The translations under genes were made by a program, and so were the position numbers. Positions 56,046 to 64,000 of a stretch of 64,000 nt of DNA are shown in pieces. The stretch spans positions 8,143,240 through 8,207,239 of the forward strand of contig CM034544.1 of assembly GCA_020002185.1 (NCBI GenBank), given 5' to 3'. The notes below the pieces were generated by a model. That model was not told where the DNA came from and searched no databases. It was given only the letters and a program-made list of their open reading frames with translations. The DNA comes from Paraescarpia echinospica. Lineage: Eukaryota > Annelida > Polychaeta > Sabellida > Siboglinidae. Within the stretch, counting starts at the first letter, position 1. The number at the start of each line of letters is the position of its first letter.

Positions 56046-57161
56046 ATGTCTCCTCGCATAGGTAAGAAGACGAAGCGTTCACACGATGTATTGAAAAGTA
56101 TTTACTACGACACGAAACTAACCGGAAGTTACGGAGGTGTTGATGCTCTGCATCGTGCTTCACGTGCTTCACATGCTTCACGTGCATCGTCGAAAGAGGT
56201 GAAACGGTGGTTGTCGGAACAAGACACTTACACACTACACAAACCGGTGACATATCGTTTCAGGCGTAGACGTGTCGTAGTGGGTGGTATAAATCAACAA
56301 TGGCAGGCCGATCTGGTAGACATGTCACGTTTGAAAAGGTACAACGACGGTCACACTTTCATTTTGACCGTGATAGACGTGTTCTCCAAGAAAGCGTGGT
56401 CTGTTCCTTTAAAGAACAAATCGGGGCCGTCACTCACGACGGCGTTTCGTCGGTTGTTAAAGGACAATGATGGCCCACTGTCATTGCAAACAGATAAAGG
56501 AAAAGAGTTTCTGAATAGGCAACTGCAAGAGTTTCTGAAAGAGAAAGGTATCCACCATTTTACGACACACAACGAAGAGACCAAGGCGTGTATCGTGGAA
56601 CGTTTCAATCGTACTCTGAAGACACGTATGTGGAGATATTTCACAAAAAACCAGACGTTAAAGTACCTGGACGTATTACACCACCTAGTCGATTCGTACA
56701 ACGACAGTTATCATAGAAGTATTGGAATGGCGCCATCTGAAGTGAACGTGATCAATCAAGAAGAGGTTTGGCAAAGGTTGTACGGAAATGAAGGACACGG
56801 AAAAGTCAAACCGGTTTTAAAAGTGGGCGATCACGTGCGTATCAGCAAAGTCAAGAGACAATTCAAAAAAGGTTACTTACCCAACTGGAGTGACGAGATA
56901 TTTACCGTCAAAACAGTTCATCTTTCCGATCCGCCTGTTTATCGTTTGATCGATGATGAAGCCTCGCCGATAGAGGGAACATTTTACGAACAAGAACTAC
57001 AGAAAGTGGTTGTGGCCAAGGATAAACTCTATCGTATCGAGAAAGTGTTGCAGCAGCGCAAGCGAGGAAGAAAGACACAGGTCCTGGTCAAGTGGGTAGG
57101 GTATTCCGACTCGTTTAACAGCTGGTTGGATAAGGCGTCACTCGTCGCGTATAAAGGTTAG
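56046..57161 (+). CDS. Retroviral-type integrase with C-terminal chromodomain
   Basis: Intact 371 codons. N-terminal basic linker (SPRIGKKTKRSHDVLK, KLTGSYGGVDALHR); catalytic core with Asp89 (QWQADLVDM), Asp150 (LQTDKGKEF) and Glu185 (CIVERFNRTLKTRM), the last two 35 residues apart as in DDE integrases; YNDSYHRSIGMAPSEVN after it; an SH3-like HVRISKVKRQF part; and a chromodomain at about 328-371 (LYRIEKVLQQRKRGRKTQVL, VKWVGY). It would insert the element at new sites; a chromodomain can steer to modified histones. Upstream TATTAATA at 56004 may be its TATA box. Confidence 0.9.
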   Translation: MSPRIGKKTKRSHDVLKSIYYDTKLTGSYGGVDALHRASRASHASRASSKEVKRWLSEQDTYTLHKPVTYRFRRRRVVVGGINQQWQADLVDMSRLKRYNDGHTFILTVIDVFSKKAWSVPLKNKSGPSLTTAFRRLLKDNDGPLSLQTDKGKEFLNRQLQEFLKEKGIHHFTTHNEETKACIVERFNRTLKTRMWRYFTKNQTLKYLDVLHHLVDSYNDSYHRSIGMAPSEVNVINQEEVWQRLYGNEGHGKVKPVLKVGDHVRISKVKRQFKKGYLPNWSDEIFTVKTVHLSDPPVYRLIDDEASPIEGTFYEQELQKVVVAKDKLYRIEKVLQQRKRGRKTQVLVKWVGYSDSFNSWLDKASLVAYKG

Positions 57162-57187
57162 TACACACCGGTCGAGCCGTCATTCGT
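57150..57187 (+). promoter_or_regulatory. TATA box and initiator inside the integrase end
   Basis: TATAAAGG at 57150-57157, within the last codons of integrase, and CGTCATTCGT at 57178-57187. The next ATG is at 57191. Third exact copy of this initiator in the element. Confidence 0.65.
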
Positions 57188-57190
57188 GTC

Positions 57191-57463
57191 ATGGAAGATA
57201 CGACGGACGTTCAATTCGAAAACACAGAGCTCGAAGACACAGGAAGTAACAGCAGACGTTGGGTGTTGTTTGGAAATACGTGCCCGAAATCGGAAATCGT
57301 CTTTTTCTGCCAAATCGTCATACTGTACACCGTTATATTGGTCAGTATCTACAACCTTACTAAAGTAGACGGAAACTCTAATCTGTGGACGGCTTTGTTA
57401 AGCAGTTGCCTGGGGTACCTGTTACCTAATCCGTCTATGAAACGTGGTGAACATGTCGTCTGA
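57191..57463 (+). CDS. Small single-pass membrane protein
   Basis: 90 codons. Acidic N-terminus (DVQFENTELEDTG), then FGNTCPKSE, a transmembrane segment at about residues 37-56 (IVFFCQIVILYTVILVSIYN) and a conserved tail NLWTALLSSCLGYLLPNPSM. The last 11 bp overlap the penton start. It recurs in Polintons between integrase and penton; function unknown, perhaps virion membrane or egress. In element A only the tail survives (21018-21095). Confidence 0.7.
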   Translation: MEDTTDVQFENTELEDTGSNSRRWVLFGNTCPKSEIVFFCQIVILYTVILVSIYNLTKVDGNSNLWTALLSSCLGYLLPNPSMKRGEHVV

Positions 57464-58000
57464 TTTTTACCTGACATTGCCCAGCAACGCGACTATGGAG
57501 TTAAATCCCGACAACACGTTGACCCACTATGTCACGGCTTTGCCGCAACGCATCAGTTTAGTCGGTCAGTGGGAGTGCGGACTGGTGGAAATTCAATACC
57601 CGCACAGTTGGTACAACGTGAGAGAAGAGGAAACTTATTTTGCCGTGAAGGCCGATGGTACGACTTATGTGGTGAATATCGAGGCAGGCCACTACGATAG
57701 TCCCCAAGCGCTCATTCGTGCAATCAACAGAATCATAAAGTCACCGATAAAAGAAAAGGAAATAAAACTAAGCTACAGTGACACCACACAAAAAGTGACT
57801 ATACACATGATAGCAAACATCTCATTCTCAGTGTACTCGTTGAAACTTCAGCATTTGCTAGGTTTAAGCCAGGCTGTTTACACCACACCCGAAGAAGAAG
57901 GACCAGATTATTATTACGTTAAAAAAGCCGAATCTGTGGTAGACATGGCGCAGGGTTTTTACTCCCTATACGTCTACACCGACGTTGTGGAACCACGTGT
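57453..58000 (+). CDS. Penton (minor capsid) protein, N-terminal part to the gap
   Basis: Chosen ATG at 57453 (MSSDFYLTLPSNATM), aligned with MESSDFYLTLPSNASM in element A; the frame also has a GTG nine bases earlier. 182 codons up to the gap: LTHYVTALPQRISLVGQWEC, a FAVKADGTTYVVNIEAGHYD stretch, a helix (QALIRAINRIIKSPIKEKEI) and, just before the gap, DMAQGFYSLYVYTDVVEPRV. The C-terminal third is missing because the assembly stops. Forms the capsid vertices. Confidence 0.8.
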
Positions 58001-59000
58001 NNNNNNNNNNNNNNNNNNNNNNNNNNNNNNNNNNNNNNNNNNNNNNNNNNNNNNNNNNNNNNNNNNNNNNNNNNNNNNNNNNNNNNNNNNNNNNNNNNNN
58101 NNNNNNNNNNNNNNNNNNNNNNNNNNNNNNNNNNNNNNNNNNNNNNNNNNNNNNNNNNNNNNNNNNNNNNNNNNNNNNNNNNNNNNNNNNNNNNNNNNNN
58201 NNNNNNNNNNNNNNNNNNNNNNNNNNNNNNNNNNNNNNNNNNNNNNNNNNNNNNNNNNNNNNNNNNNNNNNNNNNNNNNNNNNNNNNNNNNNNNNNNNNN
58301 NNNNNNNNNNNNNNNNNNNNNNNNNNNNNNNNNNNNNNNNNNNNNNNNNNNNNNNNNNNNNNNNNNNNNNNNNNNNNNNNNNNNNNNNNNNNNNNNNNNN
58401 NNNNNNNNNNNNNNNNNNNNNNNNNNNNNNNNNNNNNNNNNNNNNNNNNNNNNNNNNNNNNNNNNNNNNNNNNNNNNNNNNNNNNNNNNNNNNNNNNNNN
58501 NNNNNNNNNNNNNNNNNNNNNNNNNNNNNNNNNNNNNNNNNNNNNNNNNNNNNNNNNNNNNNNNNNNNNNNNNNNNNNNNNNNNNNNNNNNNNNNNNNNN
58601 NNNNNNNNNNNNNNNNNNNNNNNNNNNNNNNNNNNNNNNNNNNNNNNNNNNNNNNNNNNNNNNNNNNNNNNNNNNNNNNNNNNNNNNNNNNNNNNNNNNN
58701 NNNNNNNNNNNNNNNNNNNNNNNNNNNNNNNNNNNNNNNNNNNNNNNNNNNNNNNNNNNNNNNNNNNNNNNNNNNNNNNNNNNNNNNNNNNNNNNNNNNN
58801 NNNNNNNNNNNNNNNNNNNNNNNNNNNNNNNNNNNNNNNNNNNNNNNNNNNNNNNNNNNNNNNNNNNNNNNNNNNNNNNNNNNNNNNNNNNNNNNNNNNN
58901 NNNNNNNNNNNNNNNNNNNNNNNNNNNNNNNNNNNNNNNNNNNNNNNNNNNNNNNNNNNNNNNNNNNNNNNNNNNNNNNNNNNNNNNNNNNNNNNNNNNN
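58001..59000. other. Assembly gap (1000 N)
   Basis: Exactly 1000 unknown bases, a conventional scaffold gap of arbitrary length. It interrupts the penton gene of element B. Confidence 0.99.
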
Positions 59001-59389
59001 TATGTGATTGTTATGCTTTTAAGCTAACTGCCATATTGCTGTTGCTGTTTTAAACAAAAAACAAAGGCAGCTATGAATTTTCTAGATATAACAAAATGTA
59101 AAATTTATTTATTCATGTTTGTCATATTACGTTCATTGTTACGTTTTCTTATGTAAAATATTGATTGTTATTGTTTTCGTGTAGCCGCCATCTTGTTTTT
59201 TCGGTAAAGGTAAAATTGCCTGTGTATGTAGATAAATATAATTCCGTGAAAACATTTCAAACGACACTCAAGTCGTGTTTGTTCCTTATCTGGTGGCGAA
59301 AATATCAGAATTAGTAGATGTTTGTAACCGTTTTCTTGCGGACAATCTTGGTTGTTCTCATATGCCTGCTATGTAGCTTAAATTACTTG
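59001..59389. other. No gene seen
   Basis: AT-rich sequence after the gap without Polinton-like coding. The spliced-looking word GTAGCCGCCATCTTG at 59183 recalls the 'GCCGCCATCTTG' in the DNA element at 36839. Confidence 0.4.
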
Positions 59390-60240
59390 TTTTAATATGC
59401 AAATATTAACATCATGTTTGTACCTTATATGTTTCATGTTGCATTTTGTATTATGTTATATCAGATGTTTTAATATATAATGTTAGCATCACATTGGCTG
59501 TGTAATAACATCATATTTGTACCTTATATGTTGCATGTTGCATTTTGTATTATGTTATATCAGATGTTTTAATATACAATGTTAGCATCACATTGGCTGT
59601 GTAATAACATCATATTTGTACCTTATATGTTGCATGTTGCATTTTGTATTATGTTATATCAGATGTTTTAATATACAATGTTAGCATCACATTGGCTATG
59701 TAATAACATCATGTTTGTACCTTATATGTTGCATGTTGTATTTTGTATTATGTTATATCAGATGTTTTAATATACAATGTTAGCATCACATTGGCTGTGT
59801 AATAACATCATGTTTGTACCTTATATGTTGCATGTTGTATTTTGTATTATGTTCTATCAGATGTTTTAATATACAATGTTAGCATCACATTGGCTGTGTA
59901 ATAACATCATGTTTGTACCTTATATGTTGCATGTTGTATTTTGTATTATGTTATATCAGATGTTTTAATATACAATGTTAGCATCACATTGGCTGTGTAA
60001 TAACATCATGTTTGTACCTTATATGTTGTATGTTGCATTTTGTATTATGTTATATCAGATGTTTTAATATACAATGTTAGCATCACATTGGCTGTGTAAT
60101 AACATCATGTTTGTACCTTATATGTTGTATGTTGTATTTTGTATTATGTTATATCAGATGTTTTAATATACAATGTTAGCATCACATTGGCTGTGTAATA
60201 ACATCATGTTTGTAGCTTATATGTTGCATGTTGCATGTTG
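59390..60240. repeat. 99-bp tandem satellite, about 8.5 copies
   Basis: Unit contains CATTGGCTGTGTAATAACAT, CATGTTTGTACCTTATATGT and TTTTGTATTATGTTATATCA. The CATTGG word recurs at 59492, 59591, 59690 and 59789, so the period is exactly 99. Units differ at few positions (TTGCATG/TTGTATG), hence a homogenised array. Confidence 0.95.
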
Positions 60241-61019
60241 CATTTTGTATTATGTTCTATCAGATGCTCTTAACCACGAACTCCAAACTTTCTAAGATTA
60301 AGCTACGGCCATTTGGAAGAAAAAGTCAACTCTTTCTGTTTAGATGTCGTTGGTTGAAGGTTTTTACCGTCGTTGTAGTTCGTATGGATGTTATTTGGAA
60401 TTGTTCACAACATTAAGGCCGGGATGTAATGGCGCTTTTCGCCCGAGCAGGCCAGACCACACCAGACTCCCTCTGATTGCAGTTTATCCGCTCTACCGGG
60501 TGACGCCGACTCGGTGTAGTGGATATACTCTAAGCTGGCGTGACGTCATAATCACGTAAACTTGAAAACCTTCGACTACACGGACAAATGATCAAAAATG
60601 AGCTTATATTTAATCTGACCACTTTTCGAGTATAATAAACATTCGTATAACTTTTTAAAATTGATATGTATCAATTATAGTATATAGCAATAACATAACC
60701 GTTATGCGTGTTAATTACCCAACTCATAACACACTATTTAACATTGTTAAGGAAGATACAATATGATGTGCGTTGCTGTATTCTGTTTGCATGTCCGTGC
60801 TTTTTATTATGGGCGTACGTGTGTTGCTTCAGTATTTTTTAGTATGAAGTCCGTTTTTATTGTAGATGAACCTTAATTGAGGTAACGATTGTTATACTAT
60901 GCTGGTTTAAATGGGTCACACTTTTCTTCTTTCTTTTTTGCATCTGATCAGATTGAAGTAATTTACATGCGGCTATGTAATAACCATGTATTGGTAAACA
61001 TGGATCACTAACCAAACAG
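60241..61019. other. No gene seen
   Basis: Non-coding. 60410-60560 is richer in GC than the surroundings. No supported exon. Confidence 0.35.
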
Positions 61020-61124
61020 TATTAATCATGGGATCATATCCTGTAACCGGGGATAAAATAGCCAAGGTTGAGTTACTAGATGTAAACGCGTCATACTTTC
61101 CCTGCGGAGTACACTTGATTGCCC
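61020..61124 (+). CDS. Possible phase 1-1 exon of an extracellular protein
   Basis: Between a weak acceptor (CCAAACAG/TA) and a good donor (GCCC/GTAAGT) one frame encodes LIMGSYPVTGDKIAKVELLD, then VNASYFPCGVHLIA; the same frame has a stop just upstream. Length 105 nt, phase 1 at both ends like the sushi exons. No family recognised; a chance match to splice sites is possible. Confidence 0.25.
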
Positions 61125-62029
61125 GTAAGTTGGAGGTGTGATTCTGTCGTTCATTGGAACGCTCCACATTTCGTCGTCAGTCGCAATAAGCAGAGGACAG
61201 ACTGTTTCCGGTTGATCTGTTCGAAAAGATAAATACATTGAAACAATCTCCATGATATCTAACTTAAATTCATTTTCATTGTTATATTTACCAAGCTCGG
61301 TTCACAGGTGTTGTTCAGTTCTAGACAACTGAAGTTCTGGTGATTGCTAACATCCCATAGAAACGTAACTGTAACGTTATCGATTGTTTAGTTATACACG
61401 GTTTTCTTCAGTTTCTGAAACAACACAACTAAACAACATTAATAGATGGTGTTAATTGTTACCGTCATAATTACAGTTGTACTCAACAATCAGTTATTAT
61501 CTACTTTGATATAGCGTGACACGATAGATAAACGCATAACACTAGGTGTGTATGTACGCGCGCCATCATAACACGTAGGATACACAACCTCAGGAAAGAA
61601 TACTTTCAAAAGCACCAAGAATATTGTTGATGATGCAATTACTTGTTATTGCACTGACGGTTACACTACGCATGCTATGAGTTAAATTGTTAAACAAAAA
61701 ACGTATTTTCCACTCAACCAGGACTTAAGCAGACCGGTTTTGGTCCCTAGAAGCAATACATCAGCGATCTGCCGTAAGTGGTGCTACGTGCGTAACTGGT
61801 GTATGTGCAACATCTAACAGAATATATATGTGTTTCTTTGTTCACGTGTTGACACCCAATCATCGGGGTATCCTACAAGCTATGTATTTAACATGAAATC
61901 CAGTACTAACAACTGATAGATAGCAGTAGTATAGGTGTGCAGTTGGATATCCCCCGGAGGGCCCAAGGGCGGCCATTTTTTCCCCGCACACCTACACTAC
62001 TGATAGCCGTCACGAAGCAACGGCAGGCG
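61125..62029. other. No gene seen
   Basis: Non-coding; no repeat or exon supported. Confidence 0.4.
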
Positions 62030-62780
62030 ATCAAATGGTGGGAATGTGAAAGAAAGGTGATAACAAATACAGACTTGAAGCGGAGAGAAAGTCCAGGCTT
62101 CTGAAATAACAAAGGGAGAATGCGAAAGCAGAGTATACAGCCTTTAAGGAAAATATTATTGAAACAGCTGAGGATATACTATTATATGACCGAACATCGG
62201 GAAAGCCTGCACAAAGCCAAAAGAAAGAACAGTGATGGTGAACCAGGAATTGATCAAGGAACACGAGAAATGAAGTGTGAGGAAGAAATGATCGATGGAG
62301 AAAAGACATTGCAGCAGAAGCATTCGGAGAAGATAAATGCAGCAAATAAAAAAACAGCTAAAGAAACGGGTGAGAAACAACTGGAATTGTTAAAGTTGAT
62401 TGAAGAAGATGGGGGAAATCGTTCTGCAAGCTGGCCAGAAATGCATACAAAGATAGCAAATATACCATTCGAACATCAGCAATAAATAGAATCGCTGGGA
62501 CATTGGTCACTGAAGCAAAACAAGTGCTAGGCGTTTGGGAGTAGAATTTCAAGAAACTACTAAATCGGAGGGGTATGAGATAGAGATACCACACTGTATA
62601 ACAAGATATCTGGACGGGAGGGCGATGATATATAAAGACGTGGAGAAAACAGTAAATACGATGACAACTGGGAAGGCTATGGTAGTGAGCGAACTGTCAG
62701 TGGAAAGAGTAAACATTAAGAGGGTAATGAGACTCAAGTGGCTGGCGAGACTGTTTAATGTGTTCTAGACGACAACAGAG
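62030..62780 (+). mobile_element. Decayed LINE linker-like fragment
   Basis: Pieces in changing frames look like the Lys/Glu-rich region between endonuclease and RT of RTE/CR1-type LINEs: LEAERKSRLL, AKAEYTAFKENI, LYDRTSGKPAQSQKK and INRIAGTLVTEAKQVLGVWE. Many stops. A more exact family cannot be given. Confidence 0.35.
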
Positions 62781-63772
62781 ACCTCAACAGCGCAAACAGG
62801 TGTGACTTTGTCGATATGGAGAGGGAATTGGGACATAAATTACCTGGCCAACCCCTGACATTACTAGAAAGTTTACTTAATGTAGGCCCGTAGCAAGATA
62901 CTTGTTTCCCGCTTACTGGAAAGGGTCGTTGAAAAATCGTAACATGTTTTTTTCTTTTTTAAATACCATATCTCTTGGCATTTAGATAACGGGATTTATA
63001 TTTTTCAATAATTACAATTTATTATTTTGTCGCTAGCCGCGCCCCTATTCGTAGGCGCGGTAGCGGCGGATACGACCCGCGTTCTTTAGTTTGTGTTTAT
63101 TTCACCGGAAACACTTCGTTTTTTGTCGAGCTTCAAATGTTAATATGTAATGATTCTTTCAATTTCTCTATTTATTATTTATGTTTTTTCTGTTCACTCA
63201 TGTCTTCTAAACTGTTTCGCCTGCTATATTCATACCTGTGCAATATATGTTTTCTTGGAATGTTAGCTTTTTCAAATGACATATACACGTATTTCTCTGT
63301 AATCTTGTTGTAAATCTATACTGTTTAACATTCTTAATTTGCTGTGATATGAGCAAATGCATATTCCATTCTTGGAATGAACAAATCTGTCTATGACTGC
63401 GGCAATAATACATGTGGATACTTGCCTGAGTAATATTCTTCAGCCAGAACGGCGATGCCGCGGATTCCTCTTATCTCTTGGTTCAAGGTATGAACCACTG
63501 TGCCACTCCCATCTAGGCGGGTAGTATGGATGCTGATCAGAAAACATCATGTATATTACACCTAATACATTTTTATTCATAATATTGACGTTATCAGGCT
63601 TTATTAGTGTAGGCATGTGTGCGTTTCTTATTACATGTCTTGTATTTGAGAATAAACTTAATGATACATGTTTTGTTTTATTTCCATTGAACGAACAACT
63701 ATTATGTTATTATTATCATAATAATTATGATTGTAGACGTACTAATAACATAATAGTTAATAATCGTAATAT
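62781..63772. other. No gene seen; short GC hairpin
   Basis: AT-rich. At about 63036-63062 CCGCGCC and GGCGCGG are separated by ten bases and can form a 7-bp stem. No coding evidence. Confidence 0.4.
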
Positions 63773-63837
63773 ACAGATATCGTATATCCCACAATTGACA
63801 TATAATATATGTCAATTGTGGGATATACGATATCTGT
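63773..63837. repeat. Perfect 65-bp palindrome
   Basis: Left arm 63773-63804 and right arm 63806-63837 are perfect reverse complements (32 bp each) around one central A at 63805. Arms begin ACAGATATCGTATATCCCAC. No loop and no mismatch. Confidence 0.97.
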
Positions 63838-64000
63838 CCTTTTGTTCCAAAACTAATTTGGCCCAAAGAACAAAGAAAAACAAAGAATATTAATAAATCG
63901 TTGTATCATTATTTTATATATGTGTTTAACAAATGTATGCTGACACGTTTTCAATATAAGATATGCGTGGGTTTAATGCCCATCTTCGTAATTCGGAAAA

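Larger units (their letters stand above)
53753..58000 (+). mobile_element. Polinton/Maverick (adintovirus-like) element B, partial
   Basis: Plus-strand block of seven closely packed genes with intact frames: NADAR, packaging ATPase, basic small protein, short conserved protein, integrase with chromodomain, membrane protein, and penton cut off at the assembly gap. Order is the same as in element A. The capsid, protease and polymerase genes expected after the penton are not seen; after the gap (59001 on) there is unrelated AT-rich sequence, so they are inside the gap or lost. Intact frames and a clean promoter set suggest a recent, possibly functional copy. Start given is the first gene's TATA region; the true terminus is unknown. 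Confidence 0.85.

Noticed and set aside
53753..58000. Element B as a simple segmental duplication of element A
   Set aside because: The shared genes are strongly diverged, flanks do not match and orientation is opposite; two related but separate insertions fit better.

Overview
The window is animal genomic DNA with no prokaryotic features. Short coding exons are separated by long AT-rich introns, with GT-AG splice sites, long (GT)n, (TA)n and (ATGT)n microsatellites and layer upon layer of transposons. Extracellular modules (YWTD propeller and sushi/CCP exons) with CR1-, RTE-, Ty3/gypsy- and Polinton-type elements fit a marine invertebrate. The species cannot be fixed from the sequence.

1-12,100 holds exons of a plus-strand extracellular mosaic gene: two LDL-receptor class B (YWTD) exons, a tandem family of phase 1-1 sushi exons (some broken, interleaved with duplicated LINE fragments), an in-frame array of 90-bp half-sushi units, and two Cys-rich terminal exons with a stop at 12,076. 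A Ty3/gypsy remnant (about 9.1-11.3 kb, minus) sits between them. A further YWTD exon lies at 34.3 kb.

13.2-25.1 kb is a decayed Polinton/Maverick (adintovirus-like) DNA element, here called element A, bounded by an inverted repeat of about 165 bp. A broken protein-primed DNA polymerase B is on the plus strand. On the minus strand, read right to left, are NADAR, packaging ATPase, a small basic protein, a conserved unknown protein, integrase, a small membrane protein remnant, penton, a basic minor virion protein, major capsid and adenain-like protease.

53.7-58.0 kb holds element B, a second and much better preserved relative in the opposite orientation. Its intact frames keep the same order (NADAR, ATPase, basic protein, short protein, integrase with chromodomain, membrane protein, penton) and it is cut off by a 1000-N assembly gap. 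Several genes have a TATA box followed about 30 bp later by an initiator reading TCATTCGT; the TATA box can overlap the end of the gene before it. The NADAR enzyme at the same terminal position in both elements is the most interesting signal here: a candidate ADP-ribose-directed accessory or counter-defence gene of a Polinton lineage.

The rest is mostly nested transposons: a CR1 LINE (25.5-27.6 kb), a hAT-like fragment (31.3-31.9 kb), a Ty3/gypsy element split by a 3.5-kb inverted-repeat DNA element with a perfect 3-bp target duplication (34.8-40.6 kb), a LINE ORF1 (40.7 kb) and endonuclease (42 kb), a broken domesticated- or transposon-type gene (45.2-46.2 kb), a third Ty3/gypsy pol (48.1-52.4 kb), and several minisatellites including a 99-bp satellite (59.4-60.2 kb) and a perfect 65-bp palindrome (63.8 kb).
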